From Manduca sexta (lineage: Eukaryota > Arthropoda > Insecta > Lepidoptera > Sphingidae), in NCBI RefSeq assembly GCF_014839805.1, contig NC_051121.1, positions 9,035,116 to 9,099,115 of the forward strand: 64,000 bases of DNA. Direction: 5' to 3'. Of the stretch, positions 36,614-48,745 are shown piece by piece. The notes below the pieces were generated by a model that saw nothing but the letters and a program-made list of their open reading frames with translations, searched no databases and was not told the origin of the DNA. Numbering within the stretch: position 1 is the stretch's first letter; every line of letters starts with the position of its first letter. The position numbers were made by a program, and so were the translations under genes.

Positions 36614-37069
36614 TATACTTTAGTATTTATACCAAGATCTTAACAATAAGCTTCGATAATAATCTTTCCTTTCATTTATGAAAATCCGTTCAGTATTGGA
36701 TTTCATAATGTAGAAAATAAATATAATTATGAACAATAAAAATCGTTAATGCCAATTTATCTTCGGTGGGAATTCTACCGGAAGACAATAATTCAAAAAC
36801 AATTAATAATTTTTTATTCATATAATTTCCGTGAGCAACTCAATCGCTCGCTCTTAAGACGAATGTTTTATAAAAATGCAATAAATCACAATTTAATTTC
36901 AATTATGCTGTAAAATTAATTATGATTATTATCATTATAGTATCGTATATAATGTGCGAATGGATCCGTACTCACTGCAAGTCATCGACCCGGCTTTGTC
37001 CACCCTTTATGGCAGCCATAATTTTTATTGCATGGCCTCGTATTGCCTATTTATAACAAACATTATACT
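36614..37069. other. Unassigned DNA
   Basis: AT-rich, nothing recognised. Confidence 0.5.
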
Positions 37070-37170
37070 GAAATTGAAATTATACTAGTTTTAGGATTTC
37101 ATCGCGGTTTTTAATTTTATTTTATTCCCGTTGTTTCGAAGGCTTTGCAGCGCTTCATTGTCAATGATCA
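37070..37170 (+). repeat. Penelope-type arm fragment
   Basis: Diverged single arm: AAATTGAAATTATACTAG, TTTCATCGCGGTTTTTAA, then GTTTCGAAGGCTTTGCAGCG and CTTCATTGTCA. A LINE 3' tail starts about 60 bases further on. Confidence 0.55.
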
Positions 37171-37229
37171 AGGTGTTTGTGGTCTTAAAAGTTAAATTCT
37201 ACCTTCAATTTTAAATGGTGGTAGGATAT

Positions 37230-37450
37230 ATTTTATATGCGTCATATAGCGGCACCGTACAGGTGTTAAAACCCGCCACAGTGGCCTTCGTAAGTGTGTC
37301 GCGTTCTGGGATCAGCCTGTGTATATTTTGTTCCAACAGGCCGGCATAATTGTGTCGACTGCCGAGAGGTAATCATCACGCGTTAGTCGACATTCTATTG
37401 GACCCCACTCCACTTACCATCAGGTGCAGTGGGTTTTTTTGCTCGTATAA
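37230..37450 (+). repeat. LINE or SINE 3' tail
   Basis: GCGGCACCGTACAGGTGTTA, TCTGGGATCAGCCTGTGTAT, ATCACGCGTTAGTCGACATT, CCCCACTCCACTTACCATCA, GGTGCAGTGGG and a terminal TATAAAAAA. The CCACTTACCATCAGGTG...GTATAAAAA ending is a recurrent non-LTR retroelement tail in moths. No reading frame was resolved. Confidence 0.6.
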
Positions 37451-37842
37451 AAAAATCGATAAAATCTGTATCAGTTAAATTTTAAATGTAACCTATAATG
37501 AAAATTAATGCTCCTGTTAATTGTTGGGTTAAAACAGAAGAAGTCAGACAGGCAAAGACTTGGTCAAAATATAGTGAAATAAATAAATCAGTGTTTAAAC
37601 TTGAAATGTTATTGACACCGGTTTTTATGAGACACCAAGATGGAAATTTATGAGTGGGTGTTAAATGAGATGCAAGATTAATTAATTTATCGTGTACAGG
37701 GTTCAATTATGTTTTTGATGGGGATTACCTTTCCATTAGATTTAATATTGACGAGGCAGTTTCTAATGAGCAAGCTCTTTGCTGTCTAGGTTATATATAA
37801 TTGTGAATGTGTCTTCCATAATCCAGGCATCCCTGTTTTTTT

Positions 37843-38055
37843 TTAAAAGATCCAAGGATTCATGTTAGGAAGGTAATAGAGCTTGGCGTGATTATGGATA
37901 TTCTCTGGGGCATCTGCAGGGAGTAAGAAAAAGTTTGCCGAATTCAATAAAAAGTCTGCACTACGCGAAATCCTTGTAAGCGTAAAGATTTTTCTAGGTT
38001 CGGCAAATATATTTCGAAGGTGGGTGCCGACCACCCTCGACCTCCCTCCTTTTTA
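37843..38055. repeat. Possible unclassified repeat
   Basis: AAAGTTTGCCGAATTCAATA and GGTGGGTGCCGACCACCCTC, GACCTCCCTCCTTTTTAGCC have the look of a diverged interspersed element. No second copy was found in the window, so this is weak. The minus-strand open frame over it has no recognisable domain. Confidence 0.25.
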
Positions 38056-38612
38056 GCCGTATCCAAGAGGTAAATTATTTATTAGTGCACCAACAGTTCA
38101 GTAAGCTTGTTTTACATAAGATGTTCATTGCCATACCTAGTAAAATTATAATCCTTAAAAACTCGAATATATTTTTGAAATTGAAACTCATCCCAGTTTC
38201 CGTACTTTAACAGGAGACAAGAAAAAAAAAGTTTCACGAATCTCAGCTCAAACAAAAGCTTTTAAATATATAATATATCTAAAACCTCATTCTTTGCCTG
38301 TATGTTGAATTAATCATAATTCGGAACCCAATCATTTCGTAAAATTCCTGCGTCCAATTTATGATTTTAAACAATATCTCGGTCAAGGAGAAAAAACGTC
38401 ACAATGATAACAATTATCAAGGCCGTCGAAAACTGGCCAGTTATCAAACCGACAGGCCACCGTGAGTAACTCTGAGTCATTCGTGAGTCAGTGATGATTG
38501 CAATGATTTCCCAGATTCAACGTGCTAGACTGTATGGTGACTAGTATGTAGTGTTTGGGGAAGGAAAATGTAATAAAATCGTGTCCGTTTAAAATGCTAC
38601 TTTTTTAGGAAG

Positions 38613-38765
38613 TGTTAATTAACCGACTTCAAAAATGATATCGAATATCCTTAAAATGCTTTGTCTAGGATCTATTAATTAACCGACTTCAAAAAACAAG
38701 GACGTTTTAAATTCGAGGTTTTTATGTTTTACACTATAAATGTACTATAGTTGGAAAATGGAAAG
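38613..38765 (+). repeat. Repeat with paired AATTAACCGACTTCAAAAA
   Basis: TTAATTAACCGACTTCAAAA occurs at about 38618 and again at about 38670, with TTAGGA / CTAGGA before each, giving an imperfect tandem pair of about 55 bases. The ACCGACTTCAAAAA motif is common in lepidopteran interspersed repeats; class unknown. Confidence 0.45.
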
Positions 38766-39355
38766 CCCCTACAAACAAACAAAGTTACAAACATTAGACA
38801 TTATTTATTTTTCTTTTCTTTTTTTCTACAACATTTCTCTTTAACGTACCGTTTGCAACATTGACTATATTAAAGAGTATGTAGATATGTGTTGTCACGT
38901 ATTCTACTAGCAGTACAGATAAAATGGAATAATCTTCTCGATTACCTTATTTGCTTATCATTTTATAGTCAAGTTATTCCATTGCAAAACAACAGAAGCT
39001 ATTGATTGGTCTTATCAGTAAATTCTTATCACTGATGTTATCACTTCCTATTTCTGTATAAATATTCGTTACATTATACAACGTAGTACCATGGCTCATA
39101 GAAATTTTTGAGAATTCAATTTTCCTCTTCATTATTGTTAACGTATTTTGATTTGAAACCTGACAGTATCTTTTTTATTGATTTGTATTTTAAGCAATGG
39201 CGCAGAATGACATATTCCAAAAGGGAACCCGGTAAAACATAGTTATATATACCTGTTTAAAGTCAACCATATTTATTGACATCGCCCAGATTTCCTAATT
39301 AAATACACCATGTAAGAAGTTGTTTGTAAATATGTCCTCATGTTTAATTCTTTGC
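38766..39355. other. Unassigned DNA
   Basis: Nothing recognised up to the target duplication of the Penelope-type relic. Confidence 0.5.
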
Positions 39356-39368
39356 AAAATTGTGTACT

Positions 39369-40014
39369 AATGATTTCTTATATTTACGCGAATGTTAGAC
39401 ATTGAAATTAAACTAATTTTCCGGATTCTATCGCGGTTTTTTGTTATTTATTTTTCTCCCGACGTTTCGAAGACTTATACTTATATCGGGCAAACAAAAA
39501 GAAATATAGGGACCCGCGTAAAAGAACATATAGCTGACGTGAAACACCGACGCTCGACGAAGTCTGCAGTCGCTGAACACTCTGAAGGAGGCGCCAATCA
39601 TTATCTGCGACTAGACAAGCCACAAATCCTCGCCAAAGAACACCGATTCCTGCCCAGGATGATTCGCGAAGCTATTGAAATTAAAAAACATCCTAATTTC
39701 AATAGGGAAGATGGTTGGAAGCTTGCACAAGCCTGGGATCCAGTTCTACATTTAATTAAATCGGAACCCAAAAGACCGGCTGCCAGACTTCAAGACACTG
39801 TGAGCTCATTCTGCGTAGATCGGACCACCAACAGCTAAAATTTAAAAAAAGTTGTATTATTGTAAAATGTAGGTAGATATTGTAACTTTGACTTTGCGGA
39901 TGAACAACACCTCAGTCCCCCCCGTGTCCATGAAGGCTGCAAAGTCTTCGAAACGTCGGGAGAAAAATAAAAAACAAAAAACCGCGATAGAATCCGGAAA
40001 ATTAGTTTAATTTC
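39369..40014 (+). mobile_element. Penelope-type relic with inverted terminal arms
   Basis: A 646-base insertion bounded by a 13-base target duplication AAAATTGTGTACT (39356-39368 and 40015-40027). The left arm (39369 to about 39474) contains ACGTTTCGAAGACT and CGGATTCTATCGCGG. The right arm, from about 39897, is the reverse complement of the same sequence. Between them lies the 3' end of a GIY-YIG-bearing open frame. Arms of the same sequence are scattered elsewhere in the window (1519-1833, 7526-7645, 37070-37170, 51444-51556, 52160-52328, 56500-56632). The family assignment rests on the GIY-YIG tail typical of Penelope-like elements; no RT is present here. Confidence 0.78.
39475..39838 (+). 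pseudogene. GIY-YIG endonuclease end (Penelope-like)
   Basis: About 120 residues from YTYIGQTKRNIGTRVKEH to SSFCVDRTTNS and a TAA stop. Recognisable parts are the YIG half of the GIY-YIG signature, the Arg in GTRVKEH, AVAEH, a catalytic-type Glu in MIREAIEI, and NREDGWKLAQAW. The GIY half and the whole reverse transcriptase are gone; the coding part begins exactly where the left inverted arm stops, so the upstream part of the nominal open frame (from 39392) is arm sequence, not protein. In intact Penelope-like elements this nuclease sits C-terminal to RT and nicks the target. Confidence 0.8.
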
Positions 40015-40027
40015 AAAATTGTGTACT

Positions 40028-41693
40028 TCCAATTTGGAAGAATCTAACGCGTTGATGTTAATTACATAGGTCAATAACACCCATGTTCTCATACATTATA
40101 ATTTTTGAACATAGATACTCGTATTATGTGTGCTTTTTGCTGTTTTATTTCATTTTCAATATACAATTGCCACAGTATATTTAGTTTAGTAAGTTATCGA
40201 TATTAAGGTGTTAAAACTCAATCATTAATGATCGGAGATGAGTTAATCGAAGTTAATTTATTTTGCGATAGGAAAACCATTAAATTTATTTATCTACACA
40301 TCTGAAACAAAAAAGTGGCAACAAAGTGAGTTACCTTACTTTTTTTTAAGTCTATTCAAAATGTTTTCATAAATACGCCATTTATTAATATCTGGTAATC
40401 TTCAAACTGTACCTCTGTTTAGACGCAACTGTCTGTTGCTTCTATATTTGCTGTGACCTTGAATTTTTTAAATTCTATCCATACGATGATTACATCATCT
40501 ATTTTCAGTTCGTGTTGATGTATTTTATAATCCGAATTTATATTCCTCTAAATCTGGCATATATCATAATTATCCTATAACTAAACTATACATTACCTAT
40601 CGTTTTTGATTCTTGCAATCATCGACAAAATTGTCATTGCAAGGAATTTGATATATTATCAAAAAATCAATCTTTTAGAGAATCCGTGTCAAAAAAAATT
40701 CTCAATACTGTATACGTAATAAAATACTTGATATTTTTCCTGGTATTAGACGCATCGTTTTACGTAAGCAGTTTGAGTCAGTCGTTCCTAATGTCTACTT
40801 TTTACTATGAGACAGTGGTATTAATTCAGTTGGAACAGCCGTTCATTGTCATCAAAATCATTATAAGAAACATAATTCATCGTATAACACAAAAATTTCT
40901 TACTTCATAAAAAATTAAACTCTCTTTTTTGACTATATATTATATACTATATTGTTTTAAATATACCGACGCTTAAATGCAATCATGTCTAAACGACAAT
41001 TAGTAAATGTTTGAGTGCGATTTCAAGATTTGATTTTAATTAGAAAAATCTTAACAATTAACCTTTTTTATTTATAAAAATATAGTTCCACATTATTGTT
41101 CTAGAACTGCAAAACCAAGTATACCATTCTATATCAAACGAAGTAGAGTGGCGATTTCAAATACGAATTTAACTAATTTCCAGTATATTTATGGTTTGCA
41201 AAAATATTACCACCACTATAACCAACCACCTAACGGTAATAACATATGGGACGCCATAAAGGAAAAAAATAACGACGAGGGAACTATTCGGTTTTGTTTT
41301 TAACTTGATAGCTTAATTTTCGTTACTGAACGATGTAAAGCAATTTTAACTTTAACAAGATGCATGAACGTTTAATTTTCTTTACGTTCAAAGTTGGTTC
41401 ACAACTTATTTGAACGGTTGTAACAGTGGTGTAAGGTTACTGTTTTTGTGAGAAAGCTATCTTTAGTTTTTACTTTCCTTTAAATGTTTACTTTATATTC
41501 AATTTTACTTGATAATGTATGCATAGATTCAAAAGTGGAATAAAAAAATAAACGAATAGAGTTTAATCATCAAAAGTTGTGAAATATTAACGTGCTTTTC
41601 AAAAGGGTATCAAATTCGAAGGGAATAGGATTTAGTGTCCTTAAACATCCACTCATATAAATTACTCTAACATCACCACTTCATCGTAGAAAT
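40028..41693. other. 1.7 kb unassigned
   Basis: AT-rich; the open frame at 40686-40910 has no recognisable domain. Confidence 0.5.
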
Positions 41694-41897
41694 ACTTTTT
41701 GCTCGCGGCTTCGCTCGCGTGAAGCAGTTTTCCGGGATTGAAGTCCCGCCATATATTTTCCCGGGATAAAAAGCCTATAACCTTCCCAGGGTCTTAAAAC
41801 TGTCTCCATACATAATTGACAAAAATCCATACAGTAGATGTTGAGAAAATCGATAACATACAGACAGTAAAGGGGACTTTGTTTCATTATGTGTAGA
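41694..41897 (-). mobile_element. Helitron family 2, worn 3' end
   Basis: Reverse copy: TTTTGCTCGCGGCTTCGCTC at the 3' side, CCTTCCCAGGGTCTTAAAAC inside, and GTAGA at the 5' terminus. The interior matches 46416-46627 read backwards, but the terminal CTAG is lost. Confidence 0.6.
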
Positions 41898-43142
41898 CTA
41901 AAAGAATTAACACTAGAAATAAATATCCATTTTAAATCTCAACTACTGCCTAAAATTCATTTTATTTCTGTATCTTGGCGCTCGTATCAAATCTGGAGAT
42001 AAAGTCTACTACACTATCAGCGCATTAAGACCCTGCTTCTGAGAATTTGTTTATCTGAAGTCCGCCCTTGGCATTGCTATGCTTATACTGAGACCCCAAC
42101 TTTAACATGCATTATATCTATCTTCAATATTTTGTCGGCTTCAACTGTATTTGTAAAATTATTGTTTATTTTTCACCAATATAGATAGAAGAAATGGTTA
42201 TTAAGCAGTGTAAATACTTATGACAATAGTTTGATAAATTATTGAACATAATCGATGGAACGTATTATTTTTTATTTGAGTTATGTGTTTTGAATTAGGT
42301 CAAATTTAAAAATGATTATTTAAGGAGTAATTCTTATTAGTTTTTATTGTAGGAATTATACATTTTATTATATCCAAAATCATTTTTGTCATAATGTCCC
42401 AATTTCGTTCAATGTTTCACGTTATACGTAGCTAACGTTTCAAACACCTTGAATAATATAAAACCCACAAAAAACCCAAAACCCATTCACCTAAAAGAAA
42501 AAACACTCAATAAAAACTATCAACATGTCCCCGACTTGTAAGTATATCTCAAACCACAATATCAGATTTAAAACCAAATATATTATGGAACGGTTAATTT
42601 CAAAAGACGTTATCGAAGAAGCGAGGAAGGCAGTTAAAGCCGTTAGAGACACCGTAAAATTAGCTTAAACCGTGAAGATTATAGTTAAAATGGTTATAAG
42701 CATTCAACTGATTAATGATGGACATAACGTATGATATGCAAATTGGGTTATTGCTAAGATGGGTAGCGTTTAAGGTGGTAGCTCAAGGTCCATTTTCATA
42801 CATTTTGTTTCGGCTTTAATCTGGGTAACTAAACAAGTATTGGCAAGTAAAGAATTTAAATTCACGTCTAGTTAGTGATTAGTTCTCGCAGTTGAAGAAA
42901 AAACGTAAAAATAATTAATAATCATGGATATTTCTGCCTTTAAAATTTCGTCATATTAAATTTTAAAGGCCGAAATATCCATGATTAACTTTCAACTAAT
43001 TACTATAATATAAATTAAAACCTATGCACTACTTATTTATCTTAATTGAAAAATTTTATTGAAATTCTATTTATAAATATGTGCCGCGAAGCTATGCTCG
43101 AGTCGTGATTTTGAGTTTCCATAGGTCATTCATTCTCAATCA
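41898..43142. other. 1.2 kb unassigned apart from a palindrome
   Basis: Only the palindrome at 42919-42987 is notable. Confidence 0.5.
42919..42987. repeat. Palindrome, 30-base arms, 9-base loop
   Basis: Left arm from 42919 (AATCATGGATATTTCTGCCT...), right arm to 42987 (...GGCCGAAATATCCATGATT), with one mismatch across a loop CGTCATATT. Confidence 0.88.
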
Positions 43143-43455
43143 GAAATTGGTTCAGTGGTAGCATATTAACATATAAACTCTGCCGAGACGAATGTCCGTA
43201 GGCTCAAAACTAAAAGGAAAAATGATGTGTGTATTTTTTGTGAATTATCGCTTGCTATAACGATGAAGGAAAACATCGTGAGAAAACCTGCGCACCTGAG
43301 AAGTTCTCTATAGGAATTTTGAAGGTGTGTAAAATCTACTAATCAGCACAAGGCTAGTGTGGTGGAGTAAGGCCTAATCCCTCTCAGAAGTAGAGAAGTA
43401 GGCTCGTGCCCAGCAGTAGGGCAATATATAAAGTACAGGGCTAATATTATAGGTA
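43143..43455 (+). mobile_element. SINE family C with tRNA-Gly-like head
   Basis: TTGGTTCAGTGGTAGCATAT at the head resembles the box A half of tRNA-Gly, then CTGCCGAGACGAATGTCCGT, GAAGGAAAACATCGTGAGAA and CTCGTGCCCAGCAGTAGGGC. Box B is mutated (GGCTCAAAACTAA), so it is unlikely to be transcribed. Confidence 0.75.
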
Positions 43456-44998
43456 CTAATATATTGTGATACCGTTGAGGAATTGAATTTACCAGAGGCG
43501 TTTAAATTGTTCGTGGTTTAAACGATAAACGTCTTGTCCACAATTAGAATTTGCACTGATTCCGATGGGCTCTCATTACACCTCAAGGTCTATTTCTGCT
43601 TAGCAATAAAAATAACAAGGAATATATACCAAATGTTTTTTTTTAAGTCAACATCACATTAACATTCAAAATAATACCACTTGGTTCTATTTTGTCATAT
43701 CAAAGTTATCTTTACGGATTAACATGACACGCCTGTCTTTTATAGTAATGATAAATCATGATAGATCATCAAAAACTGCTGTTATAGTTTATTTATAATG
43801 TTACCAAATTGACCAATGTGAAAAAATGTACGAGCATTAGTCTGTTTACATTTAAAGTCTCAAGTCCATTGAGAAAGTTTTAATGAGGTCTCTCAAAAGC
43901 AATATTTAAGATGAAATATTTTGTGTTTTGGACCAGATGAGCTTACCTTCCTTGAATACGCCCAAGGTTTTGCAGTTCAACGTCCTTACTCTGATACTAC
44001 AATCGCATTTAGTTAAAAAAAAAATCGATAAACCTATATACTTGAATTTATCGATAAGGTTTCAAAGATTACACGAAAACGGAACGACCCACGAACACTC
44101 CAAGTGTAATGCCCTTTAGAACAAGACATCGGTACATTTATTTAGTAGTGACAAAACCATAAATTCGGTCCGGAGCAATTGCCTTCTCGAATAAATTGAT
44201 GCAGATTAATAAAGTGGTCGATAAATGACGTTTGTCCTCGAATGGTTATCAAATATTGTTTCGCTTGCAACTGTCTTCGCAGTCGCACGGCGGCGCCGGC
44301 AGTACGGGCGATACATTCGCGATGTGTCATATTGAGTTTTAAATCGACTGTCCTTCAAGAATTGTCTATTGATATTCGTCAAACGTTATGTGAATAGTGA
44401 GACGTGTATTTCTTAAAATAATTCTGACTAATGTAGAGATGAAGGCGGTTAAATCTTATGGAATGTGTCACGGTCATTGTACTGATGGGGAACTGTGAGT
44501 ATAATTGTTTCTAGTTTACTTTTCTGCCTACCCTTGTACTTATCTATTGTGGGGTCGACCCAAGAACCTGTGTTACAACATCACGGAAAGAATTTAGCTC
44601 AGTTATTACCAGCGCTTGTCACTCAAATAAAAATAACAGTATTCAAACTGAGAATTAAATTGTTTTAAATTTGCCAATTAAGGGCATGCTTATCAGCTTT
44701 TTAATGATTTATTACATTTCTATGTGCGCATGAAAGCATTGTAATTGTGTCTTGGTGAATTATGATATCATTAAGCTGTCATAACTTTCTACGCTTCGTT
44801 CCTTAACATCAAAAAGCAGTTAAAGGCCACATGTATCTCTTGTAAAACAAATGTACAACGCTTTGTTGTTTTACAAATGTTTGTTTAACTCCAACATAAC
44901 CTCAAACTTTTTATAAACAGTCACAAAGTTTTAGTACTTCAGAGGCACGGTACTAATTTTTTTCAAAATAGTTCTTATTATCTAAATAAAGTGGTAAA
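43456..44998. other. 1.5 kb unassigned with a CpG-rich spot
   Basis: About 44270-44330 is unusually GC-rich (GCAGTCGCACGGCGGCGCCG, GTACGGGCGATACATTCGCG). No exon could be supported on either strand. Confidence 0.45.
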
Positions 44999-45112
44999 AT
45001 ATGGCGATAGGCTTGCTCCCTATCTCATCATAGAATGTAATACACACTGTGAAAAGTGGGTGCTTTGGTTACACATCTACTTATCCCTTCGTTGATAGAG
45101 GCGTGTTTATAT
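44999..45112 (+). repeat. SINE family D, 3' half only
   Basis: ATGGCGATAGGCTTGCTCCC, GTGAAAAGTGGGTGCTTTGG and TATCCCTTCGTTGATAGAGG match the 3' part of the other copies. The tRNA-like head is absent (5' truncation). Confidence 0.65.
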
Positions 45113-45885
45113 GTGTGAAAAATAGAAAAATATCGGTTATTTCTCATAATTTTTGTGTACCTTCCCTCTAAATAAAGATTTAGCGCTTGATATATTTAAA
45201 ATGTAGAATTATTCTAGAAGGCACGAGAATGTATTGTAAAAGGCTTGGATAAAAACAGTGTCTCTAAATTCGCGCGACCTCTTGCACAAATGAAGGTTAA
45301 TGTGAACAAGATATAAAAAACAGAATAATCGTCACAATTGAATTCATCTAAGACGTCCGTTATTTCAAACAAAGTTACATAAATTATTAATGCATGATAT
45401 ATTTGAGGGTATAATAAATTATTTTCTATGATAGACTGCATGAATTCGCCATGGTTAACAGGGAGATCCTAATTAAGTTTTAGATTCTAACTCAATGTGA
45501 TTATGTAAAATCAGTACAGTAATATGCAGTGCCGAATTTATATTTTTTATGAGTGTAGGCCACTTTATTTCCGCCGCCCCATGTAGGTAAGTTTATGTAT
45601 GTATGTAGGTATCGAAAATTCTTAATAATTTTCCATTTGTTTGTATTATGGAAGGCACTAAATTTAAATAAACGAATGAGTAATTAAATCGAGTGAGCGT
45701 CCTCTGAAATCTGCCGCCCCTAAGAGGCCGCAGCCCATAGGCCGAGGCCTATACGGCCTATTTACAAATCAGTAAGTTATGATATCTGAAATGACTACGG
45801 GGAGCCTGGCCTGATATTGACGTAGGTTATTTGTCATATATTTCTTATGAAATTGTATATGTCATAGAGTATAGAGAAGTTTATT
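45113..45885. other. Mostly unassigned; possible worn repeat
   Basis: CAGTGCCGAATTTATATTTT at about 45525 and GCCGCCCCTAAGAGGCCGCA at about 45713 look like parts of a non-coding transposon, but no termini could be confirmed. Confidence 0.35.
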
Positions 45886-46125
45886 GTCTGGGTGGCGTAG
45901 TTGTACTCCGCTGTGAGGTCTTGGGTTCGAATCCCGGGTCCGGCTGTGATATTGGGATTTAGCTCAGTATTAGCTTGGAGTCGAAAATTTGTGTCTTACA
46001 TGGCGATAGGCTCGCCACATATCACATCATGGGAATTAAAGTCCACCATCACATTATGGAACGGAAATACACGGTGGGTGCCCTGGTTACAGCTATGCCC
46101 TTTCTTTCGAGGATAAAGGCGATGT
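45886..46125 (+). mobile_element. tRNA-derived SINE (family D)
   Basis: GTCTGGGTGGCGTAGTTGTA, GGGTTCGAATCCCGGGTCCG, GCGATAGGCTCGCCACATAT, and a short internal repetition of ATCACATCATGGGA / ATCACATTATGGAACGGA. The open frame over it is not a gene. Confidence 0.78.
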
Positions 46126-46415
46126 GTATACATTACTAATGTTTTGTTTAAGATTAATACTTATATTTATTTCTAAGTAGGACGATAAAGTTACCTTTAT
46201 TTTGTCGGTGGTTCTTTTGCTTATTTAAATGAAAACGAAAGGACTCCACCGTAGCGGAATCCGGATATTATTCACAACATCGGAATTCACACAAGGAATC
46301 CTTATTTGTTTATCTTCACAAACCAATGTTAAGACTTAAGTCATCGGTTTATTTCATCGATTTATGTTCTTCCCGCTATTAATATCGTGTTTGTTATTGT
46401 AATAAGTACTTTATA

Positions 46416-46627
46416 TCTATACATATTATAAAACAGAGTCCCTTTGTCAATCTATCTGTATGTTATAGATTTTTTCAAAATCTACTAAACGGATTTTTAT
46501 GAAATTTGGTATGGAGATAGTTTAAGACCCTGGGAAGGTTATAGTCTATTTTCTATTCTGGGAAAATAGATAGCGAGATTTTTATCCCGGAATACTCGTT
46601 CAGGCGGGCGAAACGAGCAAAAGCTAA
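46416..46627 (+). mobile_element. Non-autonomous Helitron, family 2
   Basis: A|TCTATACATATTATAAAACA ... GCGGGCGAAACGAGCAAAAG, ending CTAA before a T. Preserved 5' TC and 3' CTRR; the hairpin is partly eroded. Confidence 0.7.
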
Positions 46628-47592
46628 TTTGTATGTATTTATGAGTGAATTTACATTGCACTCGTCACCTTGAGATAATGTAAAGCACTCAACATTTTTT
46701 AAACCGCGAGTGTCCATTAGTTTCTTAGAAAAACATTGGAATATGTAGATATTGTTATACTATGCATGGTAACAAGACGCTCTGACAATATAATGGTACT
46801 ATGTTTTCTGATGCCTTGTAATTCTAAGCTGCATTGATATTATAGCTAGGGTCATTTACACATCGCATTAATAAAATAAATCACTTATACGTAATGCCTC
46901 TACCAACATTGTGACAAAAATCATCCATAAACAAAGATTATATTCATCAAAAATGTCAGTTTTACTTTATTGATTTTTTTTTTACATTTTATAGATAGTG
47001 CGAATATGGCGTGTGCGTGTGTGTATTCCTGATTGAAAGTGTGATGTTGCTGTTGTGACGAATTCTCTTGTAAAAATGAATTGCTTTTTATAGATATTTA
47101 TTTTGGTCGAAACTTACAATTTTTTATTATGTCTACGGTTAGAGTAACTTATTTTAAAGTGTTATTTAAAAAAGATAAGTATGTGGTTTCTTTTAGTAAC
47201 GCAATATCAAAATGGTCCTGTATGTTACCTAGTAGTTAGTACATGTTTCCACACTTTTCCAGGATAGAAGTGGCCTATATGGTAAACCAGATCGTGGTCT
47301 ATCTGTGTATTTCTAGCAAATATTGGAACACCTACACAAACTGCATTTATAATATTAAAAAAATGACACTTAATTTGTAGTCCATTAAGTCTCTTTTACA
47401 TGGAAGAAAATAAAGAAAAAAGACGTTTATTGTTGGGAACAATAACTTTAACTAAAACAATTACAACTAATGAATATAAATAACAAATAAAACTTATATA
47501 AATTCTAATTATTGTGTGTTGCATGACACGTCAGCAATTCAACAGACAGACTGCAGACAGACAGTATTGTTTTATAATTTTATGTATCAACA
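46628..47592. other. About 1 kb unassigned
   Basis: Nothing recognised. Confidence 0.5.
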
Positions 47593-47815
47593 AGGTATTG
47601 CTCGCGGCTTTGTCTGCGTGTAAAGCCTTAGGCACAAATATCCTTAAAATATAGAGATTTAAAGCGTTACGTGTAAGACACCAACGCCATCTATTTGAAG
47701 GATTTGAAACACAAACAAAATATTTCTTATGGGAGCTAATTACTGGGATAAAAAAACCTACGTGTTAATTCAGGACATGTCTATCTGTGCGGTAAATTTC
47801 ATTCGAATTCGTTCA
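47593..47815 (-). mobile_element. Possible Helitron family 2 remnant
   Basis: ATTGCTCGCGGCTTTGTCTG at the start resembles the reversed 3' terminal of family 2. The remainder is diverged and no 5' end was identified. Confidence 0.35.
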
Positions 47816-47832
47816 GATTTTTTTTTACTGCT

Positions 47833-48115
47833 TTGAATGACGAGACGAGTTTGGCTTTCGCCTGATAGTAGGCGATACGACCGACCGTAAACAGTAGAAA
47901 CACCATCCAACACCTCGAATTACAAAGTATTGCTTGATATACCACTGCACTCGCCGCCTGAGACATGAGATGTTAAGTCTTATTATATCCAGTAGTTACT
48001 CTGGCTACAATGCCCTTCAAACTGGAACACAAGTGACTACACACTGCTGGCGGCAGAAATAGACATTGCAGTGGTTCCACCATACCCAGGCGGACACACA
48101 TGAGATACCAGTAAA
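47833..48115 (-). repeat. Interspersed repeat family B
   Basis: TTGAATGACGAGACGAGTTT, CACCATCCAACACCTCGAAT, CACTGCTGGCGGCAGAAATA, TACCCAGGCGGACACACA. Nearly full length. Confidence 0.75.
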
Positions 48116-48540
48116 CTTCTAACAAACATCCATTTTTATAAACTTAGCATTTTCATGCAACACAATTTGGTTGGCATTGCAAGTGCACAGGCCCGTCAGT
48201 TGGCTATGGCGTGTGTTATCATAATTGCATCGTGCATAGGTAACAAGGATGACAATGGCCCATTGTTCGAGTCTTTGTGTCGTTCTGTCACTTTCCTCAT
48301 TTATGTTTACGGGTATTGGCTTTTTTGAATATAGGAAGCTGTTTTATAAAGGTTTTGGTAGGGGCTTCGATTCTATAACAAGATATGCCGCTACAAGTTC
48401 CTAAATCATAGCGATGTGTTTAAAAGCATGTTAAAAATTGCCATTTTTTCCCATTGACATAAATTGCCGGGATAGAATTCAACTAAAATAATTGAGCCAT
48501 TTCTGTGTTCACTTCTTAGAAATGTTCAAACACGCCCACA
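48116..48540. other. Unassigned DNA
   Basis: Nothing recognised between a family B repeat and the 48.6 kb repeat. Confidence 0.5.
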
Positions 48541-48745
48541 TTTATAATATAATAAAGGAGACTCTCTCCGGTAATGTCGGCTTGCCGTCTCACCGGACTA
48601 TGAGTGTGAAGGAACAGAGAGTGTACCGGTATATTGCGCACACACTTGTGCACCATAATATCTCCTGCGTACCTGGCTGATCTCCGTTGAGATTGGCCGC
48701 CGCGCCGTGGCCGAAATTCGCTTAGCAGGGATTCATTATGAAATT
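48541..48745. repeat. Unclassified interspersed repeat
   Basis: GC-richer block with TGCGTACCTGGCTGATCTCC, GAGATTGGCCGCCGCGCCGT and GGCCGAAATTCGCTTAGCAG. The piece at 54395-54500 shares CTGCGCCTGG and GTGGTCGAAATTCGGTTAGG. Two overlapping open frames here are accidents of base composition. Confidence 0.5.

Noticed and set aside
43143..43215. tRNA-Gly-like sequence
   Set aside because: Only the first half resembles tRNA-Gly and the box B is mutated; it continues as SINE family C.
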